This document shows, piece after piece, positions 22,628 to 30,651 of a stretch of 44,893 nt of DNA. The number at the start of each line of letters is the position of its first letter. The first letter of the stretch is position 1. The translations under genes and the position numbers were made by a program. This DNA comes from a virus. The DNA is taken from positions 1 through 44,893 of IMG/VR virus record IMGVR_UViG_3300033149_002422. One strand, written 5' to 3'. Below the pieces are notes generated by a model. It was not told the DNA's origin. It did no database searches and saw only the letters and a program-made list of their open reading frames with translations.

Positions 22628-22953
22628 ATCACGAAGAAGAAGGAGTCCCCATTGAAGTCGAGTGGTACAAGTGGGAACTGAAGGTCGGTGACGAGACCTT
22701 TGAGCTCGGCAGAACTCCAGTACAAACACCAATCGGCCTCGTGAGTGTCGAGACAGTGCACCACGATGACTGTAAGTCGCCATCGTATAAGTCTACGTGT
22801 TGCGATGTGACACGTAAACTTGTGGTAAACGGTGAAGTCATTGCCAGTGCATGGGATAGGCATTGTGTACGGCGGAACTTTTCGGGGTCCTCGTGCTCGT
22901 ATTCCGATTCCTGCGGATGGGACCGACGTGAACCGAAGAGGTGGACTCAATGA
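22624..22953 (+). CDS. Cysteine-rich hypothetical protein
   Basis: A 109-residue, beta-rich protein with six or more cysteines, including CC and a C-terminal Ser/Cys-rich stretch (FSGSSCSYSDSC). The N-terminus is acidic. The spacing is not that of a simple zinc ribbon; disulfides or a larger metal site are possible. The start is ATGA-coupled to the previous gene. Confidence 0.65.
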   Translation: MNHEEEGVPIEVEWYKWELKVGDETFELGRTPVQTPIGLVSVETVHHDDCKSPSYKSTCCDVTRKLVVNGEVIASAWDRHCVRRNFSGSSCSYSDSCGWDRREPKRWTQ

Positions 22954-23036
22954 GAAGTAGAATATCACTCGGATACGGACCATTCCCGCGATCCGTGACC
23001 ATCAAACGAATATGGAGGAATAAACATGACTGGTGA
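22950..23036 (+). CDS. Possible tiny basic peptide
   Basis: A 28-residue basic peptide (MRSRISLGYGPFPRS...) whose ATG overlaps the previous stop and whose end overlaps the next gene's start. It may be a real micro-gene or a leader that carries ribosomes to the next gene. Weak support. Confidence 0.35.
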   Translation: MRSRISLGYGPFPRSVTIKRIWRNKHDW

Positions 23037-23172
23037 AATCACAACCTACTGGTTCGGCGGACTCGTCAAATCCGACATGCACGGCATGTTCAAGGAGAAG
23101 GACCTGCTTAAACCACGGTGGATCACGAAAGAACAAGCCAATCGAATTGAGGAAGTATTGAAGGACCAGTGA
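23026..23172 (+). CDS. Tiny hypothetical protein, last gene of first early block
   Basis: A 48-residue protein, MTGEITTYWFGGLVK..., with a helical end (TKEQANRIEEVLKDQ). ATGGAGGAATAAAC precedes the ATG. It is the last gene before the AT-rich control region at 23173-23473. Confidence 0.6.
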   Translation: MTGEITTYWFGGLVKSDMHGMFKEKDLLKPRWITKEQANRIEEVLKDQ

Positions 23173-23205
23173 ATATATATAGACCTATATAGATATGAAA
23201 ATTAT

Positions 23206-23250
23206 ATTCTATTAAAATAATAGAAAAAAATAATAGAATAATAGAATATA
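23206..23250. promoter_or_regulatory. AT-palindrome array before the replication block
   Basis: This array contains ATTCTATTAAAATAATAGA, a 19-nt run identical to one at 13976, then two more TAATAGAAT/AATAGAATA units. It lies 20-60 bp upstream of a TATA box. It is a candidate operator and, being very AT-rich in front of replication genes, a candidate origin. Confidence 0.55.
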
Positions 23251-23267
23251 ATGGTTGTCCTCAACCG

Positions 23268-23473
23268 AAGGGTTTATATACCTTCAATCCAATCCGATTA
23301 ATTACCCTGGGTTATGGTGGATAAGTATGAACGTAGCAAGTGTCTATCTACTTCTCGTGTCCGACTGTTCTCCTCTCTATCCCCCAAACCCACTTTCTCG
23401 GATTAGTCCACCGAAACGCAGGGCATCCCACGAGGGGGGCGTTCACTCGTCCTCCTCAACTATTCAATAGGTA
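23268..23473 (+). promoter_or_regulatory. TATA box and leader of the replication block
   Basis: GGGTTTATATACC (23270-23282) is a good archaeal TATA box; a start site near 23300 would give a leader of about 170 nt. A 47-codon frame (ATG 23328, ending TAG 23470) lies in the leader, but its codons (TCT, CTC, CCA, CGC) do not match the genome. I read it as an untranslated or attenuator-type leader. Confidence 0.5.
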
Positions 23474-24091
23474 GTGAAACGAGGTGAGAGTCTGAAGGTA
23501 ATTGGCGTGGAAATCAATCTATATGCTCGAAATGTTCTGAACACTCATTCTATACAACTGCTCGTGGATCACATTCCCAAGCAGGTCAAACACAAGAAAG
23601 TTGCTTACGGTTCTCATGTATTCTACTGGGGTGAACGAGATGGATACGTTCACTTCCTGTCATTAGATGAACACGATCACAGTGGATTCGGCGGGTCCAC
23701 AATTCCAGTGCTTATGCAAGACGGCTCGGTGGAGGAACTGAAAGGTCCCTGGTCGTCGTCGTCAACCACAATGAACAGATACTTCCCTGCTTCAGTGGAG
23801 GTGTCCATCACCGATTCCGAGGATGTCTTCAACCACGGATACACCTACAGTAGCGGAGCAATCACAATTGCCAAGCTACAAGAGGCGTTCCAGGAACTGA
23901 ACATCAAGGACTTCATCATCGTCCCCCACATTGAAAAGTGGGGAGACATGCTCTTCAGAGTAGTAAGAACTCACGATCCATTCGACACACGTGGGGACAT
24001 GGACAGAGACCCCGAGTCAATGTTCAGACCGCGTAACTCAAAGTTCACATACCGAATGGATAGAGGTGACAGAAATGAACGAAGCACTTGA
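23474..24091 (+). CDS. Hypothetical protein, first gene of replication block
   Basis: A 205-residue alpha/beta protein with an acidic, aromatic composition, including HVFYWGERDGYVHFLSLDEH and a Ser-rich loop. The C-terminal region ends Arg-rich. The start is uncertain: GTG 23474 with a weak AGGT nearby is the best visible. It overlaps the next gene by 17 nt. Its position before the ssDNA-binding and Sak4-like genes suggests replication or recombination. No motif was recognised. Confidence 0.65.
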   Translation: MKRGESLKVIGVEINLYARNVLNTHSIQLLVDHIPKQVKHKKVAYGSHVFYWGERDGYVHFLSLDEHDHSGFGGSTIPVLMQDGSVEELKGPWSSSSTTMNRYFPASVEVSITDSEDVFNHGYTYSSGAITIAKLQEAFQELNIKDFIIVPHIEKWGDMLFRVVRTHDPFDTRGDMDRDPESMFRPRNSKFTYRMDRGDRNERST

Positions 24092-24884
24092 AAAGGATAT
24101 GAACAGAATTGCCAGGGAGAACGGCATTGATATTGCCGTGCTCCACGAGAAACTGGAGGAATACAAGGCCCAGGGATTCCCTGAGATCGCTGCGTGGGGG
24201 CGGGTCAAGTCCGCCTTCTCGCAGGACATCAAGGGGATCAAGGACGTCTACACCATCTGGCCCATCTCGATGTCAGATGCCAGGGTCATCTCGGTTGAGA
24301 AGTCCTGGGATGACAGCCCACACGACGTGGTGGACCTCTACGGACTCTTCTACGGGAAGGTGTCCAAGACCAACAGATCGGGGTTCGCCATGAAGGTGGC
24401 CGTGTTCGACGATGCACTCCCGCTCCTGGACTCGATGGAACTCGGGACACCCTACACATTCAAGGGTGCGTTCAACCCGAGGAAAGCACGGCTCTCAATG
24501 GTCAGAGGAACCAGCTTTGTCCCCGGACAGTCAAAGGACTGCCCCGACATGGAGAAGGTGTTCCAGATGGCACTCGAGGATGCGGTGTCCCTCGCGTCAC
24601 TGATGGACATGGACGACAGGGGCAACTACAAGCATGACGGAGTCGAAATCGTATTCACCGGCGTGGTCGGTGATGTGAGAAGGTCCGACAAGACCGACAG
24701 CGTGATATTCGAGATTTCCGACATAGGCTCGGACATCGTAACCTGCTGGGTTCCACACATCATAGCAGGAGACGAGGAGAAGGACAGAGAGTGGATTGGA
24801 AAGACGGTCCTCGGATACGGATACCACAAGATCGGAGACGATGGGCCTGTCATCAACGCCAGAATGCTTGTGACCACGGAGTGA
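24075..24884 (+). CDS. Putative OB-fold ssDNA-binding protein
   Basis: A 269-residue protein. An N-terminal helical region (residues 1-45) is followed by two segments with the alternating strand pattern of OB folds, at about 75-145 (DLYGLFYGKVSKTNRSGF) and 190-269 (VEIVFTGVVGDVRRSDKT). It is adjacent to the Sak4-like ATPase, and Sak4 genes are commonly paired with an SSB in phages. ATG 24075 has AGAGGTGACAGAA before it. The fold call is from pattern and context only. Confidence 0.5.
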   Translation: MNEALEKDMNRIARENGIDIAVLHEKLEEYKAQGFPEIAAWGRVKSAFSQDIKGIKDVYTIWPISMSDARVISVEKSWDDSPHDVVDLYGLFYGKVSKTNRSGFAMKVAVFDDALPLLDSMELGTPYTFKGAFNPRKARLSMVRGTSFVPGQSKDCPDMEKVFQMALEDAVSLASLMDMDDRGNYKHDGVEIVFTGVVGDVRRSDKTDSVIFEISDIGSDIVTCWVPHIIAGDEEKDREWIGKTVLGYGYHKIGDDGPVINARMLVTTE

Positions 24885-24888
24885 GTGG

Positions 24889-25836
24889 ATGGGACTCGGA
24901 AGGCTAAGCCCAGCACGGACCGCGTCCAAGAAGGCTCCCAAGTCGTCGTCCAAGGTCAGACTCATCGATGGAGAAGTCCCCACCTACAAGGGGGACGTAC
25001 ACATCTCGATGGATGAGTCGGAAGTGGAACCACTGGTGGTAACCGTATTTGGACCTCCAGGAGTGGGCAAGACCACATTCGCCATGACCTTCCCCCGCGT
25101 TGCCATATGCGACACGGAGATGAAAGGAGAGAAGGTCTGGAGACAGTTCTACCGTGGACAGATAGAAGCATTCGGGCGTGATCTCCAGCCTCACAAGTGG
25201 AGTGAGGAGCACGGAGACCCCACACTCGAATCAACTCGACTGTTCCATGCCGAGGATTGGGGTGACGTGGCTGCGTTCTGGACCCGCTACGCCAACTCGG
25301 ACGAGGTGGACACTCTGGTGTTCGACTCCGAGACAGACCTGAGAGAGATGGCTGAACTGTGGATACTCAAGGTCACGGGGAAGTCGCTCTACGGCGGGGA
25401 CGGAGCATCCGCGAAGGTCCCCTACGCCAATGTGTTCGGCATGCTCAAGTACGTGCTCACGAGGACCAAGAGCCGTGGCAAGCATGTTGTCTACACGGGC
25501 AAGGAGAAGGACAAGTACGACAAGTCAGGAAATGTTTGTGGTATCAAGTACGACGGATACAACAAGCAGTTCTTCTTCTCCGGCTATGTCATCTACCTCC
25601 GACAGGGGGTGGAGACCGAGGCGGGAGACATCCTGTACCCCAAACACGTGTTCGGCGAGGTCATCAAGGTTGAGAACATGAGACCCGGCTATTACCCGCC
25701 ATATCTCGTGGAGTGCAACTACAGGGGACTCGTCAAGGAACTGGTCCAGGGGTCCGAGTGGACAGGGTCAAAAGACGACTTCATCCGAGAGGTCATCACA
25801 CCACGAATGAAGGAACTCGGGGTGAGCAGGGAATGA
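24889..25836 (+). CDS. Sak4-like RecA-fold recombination ATPase
   Basis: A 315-residue protein with Walker A GPPGVGKTT (55-63) and a Walker B-like DTLVFDSETD (about 141-150), the pattern of phage AAA_24/Sak4 RecA-core proteins that assist single-strand annealing and recombination-dependent replication. A basic, Ser-rich N-terminal tail (residues 8-23) precedes the core. The later strand ending VVYTGKEKDKYD fits the RecA-core sensor region. The neighbours (putative SSB, Cas4-like nuclease and RecU-like resolvase) complete a recombination set. Confidence 0.75.
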   Translation: MGLGRLSPARTASKKAPKSSSKVRLIDGEVPTYKGDVHISMDESEVEPLVVTVFGPPGVGKTTFAMTFPRVAICDTEMKGEKVWRQFYRGQIEAFGRDLQPHKWSEEHGDPTLESTRLFHAEDWGDVAAFWTRYANSDEVDTLVFDSETDLREMAELWILKVTGKSLYGGDGASAKVPYANVFGMLKYVLTRTKSRGKHVVYTGKEKDKYDKSGNVCGIKYDGYNKQFFFSGYVIYLRQGVETEAGDILYPKHVFGEVIKVENMRPGYYPPYLVECNYRGLVKELVQGSEWTGSKDDFIREVITPRMKELGVSRE

Positions 25837-26066
25837 CAGTCCATAAGCACAAGTGGTTGAAGGTTGGCGGACTATTCGACAGTGAGGGAAACCAGATCAC
25901 TGTCAAGTTCCGATGCGTGATCCCACACTGCCTGGACACCAAGGAGATAAGACTGTCCGACGGTGCAGTCATAAAGAAACCGTCAAAGTACAGCCACCAG
26001 ACTGGAGAGATAAAGCATAACCAGATGGTGGTTGAGGAGTACAGAAAAAAGAAGAAACGGAGGTGA
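25833..26066 (+). CDS. Small basic hypothetical protein
   Basis: A 77-residue basic protein, MTVHKHKWLKVGGLF..., with a C-terminal run of Lys/Arg (EEYRKKKKRR). CVIPHC with flanking His might bind a metal. ATGA-coupled to the Sak4-like gene. Probably binds DNA or RNA. Confidence 0.7.
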   Translation: MTVHKHKWLKVGGLFDSEGNQITVKFRCVIPHCLDTKEIRLSDGAVIKKPSKYSHQTGEIKHNQMVVEEYRKKKKRR

Positions 26067-26242
26067 GAAACACGACACGGAAACTCAACACGAAATGGAG
26101 AGAAGAACCCATCTGTCCGAAGTGCCACGAGATCATAACGGTATCGGATGGAGAACTGACAAACCTCGAAAGCTGTCCCAACTGCGGACAGCCCATCTCG
26201 TGCAGGATCAGAGAGAAAGTGGAATATCTGATCCTGTCATAG
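26063..26242 (+). CDS. Small zinc-ribbon protein
   Basis: A 59-residue protein with CPKCHEIITV and CPNCGQPISC, a clean zinc ribbon with an extra Cys. The start is GTG overlapping the previous stop, with GGAGGTGA context. It ends in TAG. A 51-nt gap then leads to the tRNA. Confidence 0.65.
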   Translation: MRNTTRKLNTKWREEPICPKCHEIITVSDGELTNLESCPNCGQPISCRIREKVEYLILS

Positions 26243-26293
26243 ACAAACAGCGACAAGGGCTGGCATCCCTCTACCACTGCCATCCAATTTCAT

Positions 26294-26367
26294 GGGGGGG
26301 TGGTGTAGCGGTATCATCGTGGTTCTGGATGCCACAGACTCGGGTTCAAGTCCTGGCCCCCCCTCCA
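26294..26367 (+). tRNA. tRNA, anticodon probably UGG (Pro)
   Basis: The cloverleaf is clear. GGGGGGG pairs with CCCCCCC (acceptor), and there is a short GTG/CAT D-stem with GCGGT in the loop. The anticodon stem is GTGGT/GCCAC, and the T-arm is TCGGG-TTCAAGT-CCTGG. An encoded CCA follows discriminator T. With this stem the loop is TCTGGAT, giving anticodon TGG (Pro, codon CCA) but C instead of the near-universal U at position 33, and a 4-nt variable loop. Shifting the loop by one would give CTG (Gln) but breaks the stem. An acceptor stem made only of G-C pairs is unusual. Confidence 0.8.
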
Positions 26368-26388
26368 TTCACACAAGAGGCGATACAC

Positions 26389-26565
26389 GTGAAGAGCAAG
26401 AGACGGTCCAGCCCCAAGAAGTGGCCCAGGTCACGGAAACCACGGACCGTCTCTGTCAAATCCATTAGAAGAGACAAGCAAGAACTAACCCAACATGTGA
26501 AAAGCAGACAAAAGATTAGAAAATACAGAACGAAGAGAACCAACCTGGTGAAACGAATATTCTAA
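26389..26565 (+). CDS. Possible small highly basic protein
   Basis: A 58-residue protein with about 40 percent Lys/Arg (MKSKRRSSPKKWPRSRKP), starting at GTG 22 nt after the tRNA, with AGAGG upstream. It could be a DNA- or RNA-binding basic protein. The start codon and coding status are uncertain. Confidence 0.45.
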   Translation: MKSKRRSSPKKWPRSRKPRTVSVKSIRRDKQELTQHVKSRQKIRKYRTKRTNLVKRIF

Positions 26566-26597
26566 ACCTACGCACTGGCGAATCAGTAGGAGGAGGT

Positions 26598-27803
26598 GTG
26601 AAGATAACCAGAGACGACACAATATACGATGTAATTCTGCGTGAGGTGACTGATAGAGGTGTGTATGTATGTCCAAATGTGATAGAGAGGATGTCCGCGT
26701 CAATAGGTTCACATGTGATGAACCTGTGTAATCTCGATCACCGTCTATTCTTGAAGGGTAGAATACCTGCAAACTTTAGAACACATTTGGTGTACATATC
26801 GCCATCGGGATGGTCCAAGTCGTTCTACTTCAGACTATTCCTGAAGCATGTGTATGGTCTCCTGTGGAACGACAATCACCTGTTCCCTGTCGATGTTCAC
26901 TCCACCTTCTCGGTTGCTTCATGGTTTGGGACCATGAGTACCAACAACTCGGGAGAGGTGGAAGAGAGGAAGGGAGTGTTCGAGTCCTACAAGAGGGGCG
27001 TTATAGGGGCTGACGATTACCAGGCCCTGATAGAACTCTTCGACGGGAGAGGCGTGGGCCAGGATGAGATAGCACTGATGACAGCCCTGGACACCGATGA
27101 AGCGGTCAAGAACCTGGCAGTAGGACAGATGAGGATCAAGGGAGTTGGGATGACGGCATGGTTCGGGATGAGACCAACCAAGCTGAAACTCACATCAGGT
27201 CTTGCTCGACGGTTCTGCTTCCCCAGGTTCTTCCCCAACAGGTTCGAGGCACGAGTATTCAGACAGCTGGCACGGGAGGAACTGAAGCCCAACATGGAGC
27301 TTGAGGACGACTACCAGCAGGCACCACTCGAACGACCCATCATAGACACGGAGCGGATGATAGTCAATGCCGGTTCCTGTGACATAGAACTCGATGAGGT
27401 TTACGCATTCCTGGACGAGTATGACATACCACATTTCGAGGAGAACATCTACAGGAACCTGGCGATAGGCTGGTCCATCTCAAACGGACACTACCCGGAA
27501 ATCAAACTCGGGACAATGGGTAAAGAACTCATCAGGGACGAGATAGAGTCCAGAAACATACTCAGAACCAATCCATACACCATGATGTTCAAACGGATAA
27601 TGGAGGCTGAACCAGACTACACAATCACCTATAAGACACTCAAGCGGTTCCTGACCTCGTTCCTCCAGTTCCAGGAGACAGAGGCAGAGATGATGATTGT
27701 CACCGAGAAGCAGAGGGGTAACATTGAATACGACAGACCTGGAAAGAACAAACTCAACGTGGTGTGGACACCTCCAGAGGATGGAGGTGAACTCAATGGG
27801 TAG
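26598..27803 (+). CDS. AAA+-type ATPase with degenerate Walker A
   Basis: A 401-residue protein. SPSGWSKS (68-75) sits where a Walker A (GPSGxGKS) is expected but lacks two glycines. Around residue 135 a G-x-I-G-x-D-D motif (KRGVIGADDYQAL) looks like Walker B. Then GMTAWFGMRP (about 184-193) and LTSGLARRFCF (about 198-208) resemble the sensor-1 and arginine-finger region of AAA+ and MCM-like helicases. The C-terminal 150 residues look like winged-helix DNA-binding. In this context it may be the replicative helicase or loader. The call is moderate. Confidence 0.55.
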   Translation: MKITRDDTIYDVILREVTDRGVYVCPNVIERMSASIGSHVMNLCNLDHRLFLKGRIPANFRTHLVYISPSGWSKSFYFRLFLKHVYGLLWNDNHLFPVDVHSTFSVASWFGTMSTNNSGEVEERKGVFESYKRGVIGADDYQALIELFDGRGVGQDEIALMTALDTDEAVKNLAVGQMRIKGVGMTAWFGMRPTKLKLTSGLARRFCFPRFFPNRFEARVFRQLAREELKPNMELEDDYQQAPLERPIIDTERMIVNAGSCDIELDEVYAFLDEYDIPHFEENIYRNLAIGWSISNGHYPEIKLGTMGKELIRDEIESRNILRTNPYTMMFKRIMEAEPDYTITYKTLKRFLTSFLQFQETEAEMMIVTEKQRGNIEYDRPGKNKLNVVWTPPEDGGELNG

Positions 27804-28080
27804 GCGTAGGCTCGACAGGAGATCAGTCACGCTGTACCTCAACAACGAGATAGCGGATGCACTCGATTCGCTGCCGAACAAGTCCGATTTCGTGAACATG
27901 ATCCTGTCCCAATACGCCACAATGATAGGCGACTTCACCAGACAGGACAGGTCCAGGCTGATACATGAAGAGGCAGAGAAACGGGTCATGAAGGCAATCT
28001 CACAGATAATAAAGGACCTGACCAAGCAGGAAGTGATCGATCTACTCGGGAAGAACAAGGAGGACACTCAAGATGAATGA
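27796..28080 (+). CDS. Ribbon-helix-helix DNA-binding regulator
   Basis: A 94-residue protein. A basic N-terminal strand (RRRLDRRSVTLYLNNE) is followed by two helices (IADALDSL and KSDFVNMILSQYATMI). This is the Arc/MetJ/CopG RHH pattern, in which the strand pair enters the DNA major groove. A C-terminal helical tail follows (EEAEKRVMKAISQII). It is a candidate ligand for the AT-palindrome sites, since RHH dimers bind short inverted or direct repeats. The start overlaps the upstream stop. Confidence 0.7.
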   Translation: MGRRRLDRRSVTLYLNNEIADALDSLPNKSDFVNMILSQYATMIGDFTRQDRSRLIHEEAEKRVMKAISQIIKDLTKQEVIDLLGKNKEDTQDE

Positions 28081-28885
28081 ACGAAAGGGAAAGATAATGC
28101 TACATGTGACTGAACCAGGATGCCCACTGAAGGGAGTATTCTCCCTGACGGGGGTCGAGAAAACCGATGTATATTTCGATGCAGACGTGGGAACCCTCGT
28201 CCATGAGGTGATGAGAGAGATGATTGACAGGATAATGATAGGGCTTGACCCTGTCCTGCAACTGTCAATCGATGCCGTGACATCCCGCGACGACAGGCTG
28301 ATGCAGACCTACAACGAGGACAAGTTGAGGGTCCTACTACCAGTCTCCAATGGATACAGGTGGCTGGAGAAGGAAGGGTTCGACGTGATCAAGGAACACT
28401 TCCTGGCTCGGGAATCTCCACTGGCAGTGCCACTGCTCGATGAGAACGATGACCCTATTTCACTCATGGGTAAGCCCGTATACATCTCCGGCACACCGGA
28501 CCTGGTCCTGGACTACGCCATCATCGACTGGAAGTCGGGGAAGTCCAGGTCAACAAGGCACGCACTCCAGATTTCCGTCTATTCCATCCTGTCCAAATTG
28601 AGTGGACTGACGGAAGACAACCTGCCAGGTAGAATATTCTACATGGGAGTTCCAATGAAGGAGAAGGTCATCAAGAAAACTGGAGCCGTCCACAAGTACT
28701 ACGAGAGAAGGATCGAGGGAGAGAAACTGGAGGAATACGCCATGAAATGGTATGCCAGTGCCCTCGACTACGTCGAACTCGTGAGAGACGGACTGGAAGG
28801 AGGGATGCAGGCCGGAGACCAGGAGAGTAATTCCGACTGCTACTTCTGCCCCTACCGGTCAATCTGTTGGGGCGACAATGAATAA
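28073..28885 (+). CDS. Cas4/RecB-like PD-(D/E)XK nuclease with iron-sulfur cysteines
   Basis: A 270-residue nuclease. GTLVHE (His44) is RecB motif I, GTPDLVLDYAIIDWKSGK carries the catalytic Asp and D-x-K, and QISVYSIL gives the Q-x3-Y motif. One N-terminal Cys (C17, GCPLK) and three C-terminal ones (C256-x2-C259-x5-C265) match the four-Cys iron-sulfur site of Cas4-type enzymes, which cut or resect 5' ends. No cas1 or CRISPR is nearby, so it serves viral recombination. ATG 28073 overlaps the previous gene. Confidence 0.85.
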   Translation: MNERKGKIMLHVTEPGCPLKGVFSLTGVEKTDVYFDADVGTLVHEVMREMIDRIMIGLDPVLQLSIDAVTSRDDRLMQTYNEDKLRVLLPVSNGYRWLEKEGFDVIKEHFLARESPLAVPLLDENDDPISLMGKPVYISGTPDLVLDYAIIDWKSGKSRSTRHALQISVYSILSKLSGLTEDNLPGRIFYMGVPMKEKVIKKTGAVHKYYERRIEGEKLEEYAMKWYASALDYVELVRDGLEGGMQAGDQESNSDCYFCPYRSICWGDNE

Positions 28886-28904
28886 GAATGAAGGAGAGAT
28901 GTGT

Positions 28905-29219
28905 ATGAAAAATGAACCACCAATAATAGAGATGTCGACTGGAGCCATCAACTACAGGTTCTACGTCGATGAGAAGAGAAAGAGGGTGTCAGGCGTGGCG
29001 AAGGCTGACTTCAGGGAAGGAGTCAGACGGGCCAGTGCACGGGTCAAGTGCTCGGCAAATGACGAATGGGATTCCATGATAGGAATTGCCATGTGCCGGC
29101 TGAAGCTGGACAACAAACTCGGCACTGTATATGTGGGCATCCCCGAGTACGGACTGATGAAAATGGGATGGGAAACCATGAAGAGGATCGTGTCCAACTT
29201 CACTGCAAGGAGGGATTGA
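28905..29219 (+). CDS. Hypothetical protein
   Basis: A 104-residue alpha/beta protein, MKNEPPIIEMSTGAIN..., beta-rich in the first half (NYRFYVDEKRKRVSGVA), with a helix-strand-helix second half ending NFTARRD. AAGGAGAGATGTGT precedes ATG 28905. It lies between the Cas4-like nuclease and the clamp. No family was recognised. Confidence 0.7.
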   Translation: MKNEPPIIEMSTGAINYRFYVDEKRKRVSGVAKADFREGVRRASARVKCSANDEWDSMIGIAMCRLKLDNKLGTVYVGIPEYGLMKMGWETMKRIVSNFTARRD

Positions 29220-29220
29220 G

Positions 29221-29949
29221 TTGCATATGGAGTACTCTCACCTGAAAGCGATGTGTCACCTGTCGCAACCCTACGACAACGACGAGGTTGTCATCAGGGC
29301 CGATGGGTATATACGAATAAACGATGGTGCTCATGTATCCATACTCTTTGTGGAGACACCATTCAACTACCCAATGGACTGGCTCCTGTACAAGAAGAGA
29401 GTGATGGAGTTCATACGGGTGAACCCAGGAGAGCCTATTGAACTCACTATCGAGGAGGCCAACAGTGACTACAGACGGGTCACACTCGAACAGGCCGGAA
29501 ACACAATGTCATACGAGTTCGAGAATGGACTGCTCGTTCGAGACACATTCAAGGTCCCTAACCTGCCACACCTCTGCGTGATGGAATACGTGACCCCGGA
29601 ATACTTCGTCAGACGGCTGAACTCTGCCGGAGTGGATAACGACTACATCGGGATCAAGAGGATTGACGGAGAAATCCAGATGCTGACCTTCGATGAGTCG
29701 GAATTCGTAAGTGCCACGATGAAGATGAGAGTCATTGAAAGAGACAAGTATCCATTCGACCATGTGTACTACTCCATTCCGTACTTGAAGTCGGCTGGGA
29801 TATGCTTGAAGAGGGTCCACAGCACTCTCAAGTGCAATGGAATTGTGAGGTTCGAGTTCGGGAACGAGTACCCGTGCTCACTGTCGATGGACACGCCGAT
29901 TGGCGAGATATTCATCTACATCGCACCGAGGATTGTAGAGGAGGCATGA
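29221..29949 (+). CDS. Divergent PCNA-like sliding clamp
   Basis: A 242-residue protein, the length of PCNA (about 245-260). The second half matches PCNA landmarks: YSIPYLKSAGICLK (cf. YS-x-x-YLK), VRFEFGNEYPCSLSMDT (cf. K-F-GNDYPL) and a C-terminus IYIAPRIVEE (cf. YLLAPR). The first half fits the clamp pattern with PLPHL replaced by FKVPNLPH. It would encircle DNA and recruit host polymerase B or nucleases. The start is probably the TTG at 29221 (good spacing to AAGGAGGGATTGAG); ATG 29227 is possible. A viral clamp without a viral polymerase is notable. Confidence 0.65.
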   Translation: MHMEYSHLKAMCHLSQPYDNDEVVIRADGYIRINDGAHVSILFVETPFNYPMDWLLYKKRVMEFIRVNPGEPIELTIEEANSDYRRVTLEQAGNTMSYEFENGLLVRDTFKVPNLPHLCVMEYVTPEYFVRRLNSAGVDNDYIGIKRIDGEIQMLTFDESEFVSATMKMRVIERDKYPFDHVYYSIPYLKSAGICLKRVHSTLKCNGIVRFEFGNEYPCSLSMDTPIGEIFIYIAPRIVEEA

Positions 29950-29979
29950 ATACTACCTGGAGAATAAGGAGGAAAGAGA

Positions 29980-30651
29980 ATGGGAACCTACAAGAAAAGT
30001 GTACTACACCTGGTGAATAAAGTAGCCACATTCCTGCTCGGGGAACCAGTGGACGATGAGCACTCCGTCAGAGTGGTTGAACAGGACATGCCCCCGTTTG
30101 GGATACCGGCATGGAAGCCTGGCAAGAGTGTCAGATACCACTCCCTGATCCTCAACACCGAGGTGGGGACCAGGAGAAACGATTTCGCCACGCTGGCAAT
30201 CGTGTTCAGGGAGAACAAGCACAGCTATGACGAACCGAGGTTCTTCCAGATCGACAGATACGGAATACGACCACTGATACCCTATCGGCTGAGAAAGAGG
30301 ATGACGCGAGAGAAGAAGAACGCCAAGGGTGAAGTGATAGATGTCGAGGAGGTCATCAACAACGAATGGGCAATCGGATGGAAATTCGATAAGGAGAACT
30401 TCATCCACTTCGACTGCCCCCAGTGCGGACTCCATGTCGAGGACTGCACCTGCATCGAATGTCCACTCTGTTTCGAGGTGGGCATCAAACAGGAAGGAGA
30501 CAGGCCCTGGAGATGCGAGGAATGTAAGGTGGAATACGACCTCCACGGATACTGGAAGGACGACAAATACACCAAGGTGAGTTCCGACTACGAACCCAGG
30601 AACTTCAGCGAACAGGACAGAAGGAGGGAGGAGAATGAGCAGGAAGTCTAA
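29980..30651 (+). CDS. Zinc-binding hypothetical protein
   Basis: A 223-residue protein. Residues 1-140 are alpha/beta with a basic patch (RLRKRMTREKKNAKG). Residues 145-200 hold CPQCGLHVEDCTCIECPLC and, farther on, CEECKVEYDL, giving at least seven cysteines and two possible zinc sites. AAGGAGGAAAGAGA precedes ATG 29980. It follows the clamp and may be a viral transcription or replication factor. The family was not recognised. Confidence 0.7.
   Translation: MGTYKKSVLHLVNKVATFLLGEPVDDEHSVRVVEQDMPPFGIPAWKPGKSVRYHSLILNTEVGTRRNDFATLAIVFRENKHSYDEPRFFQIDRYGIRPLIPYRLRKRMTREKKNAKGEVIDVEEVINNEWAIGWKFDKENFIHFDCPQCGLHVEDCTCIECPLCFEVGIKQEGDRPWRCEECKVEYDLHGYWKDDKYTKVSSDYEPRNFSEQDRRREENEQEV

Noticed and set aside
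23255-23470. Short frame in the leader before 23474
   Set aside because: Its upstream part overlaps the TATA box, its codon use is foreign to the genome, and the peptide has no structure. Read as leader sequence.
24597-25485. Minus-strand frames opposite the ssDNA-binding and Sak4-like genes
   Set aside because: They are shadows of GC-rich codons on the plus strand, without start sites or recognisable motifs.
26294-26367. tRNA as an integration (att) site
   Set aside because: No integrase gene was found, and the tRNA is complete and inside an operon, so it is more likely cargo.
28073-28885. CRISPR-Cas system
   Set aside because: A Cas4-like nuclease is present, but there is no cas1, no cas2 and no direct-repeat/spacer array anywhere in the window.
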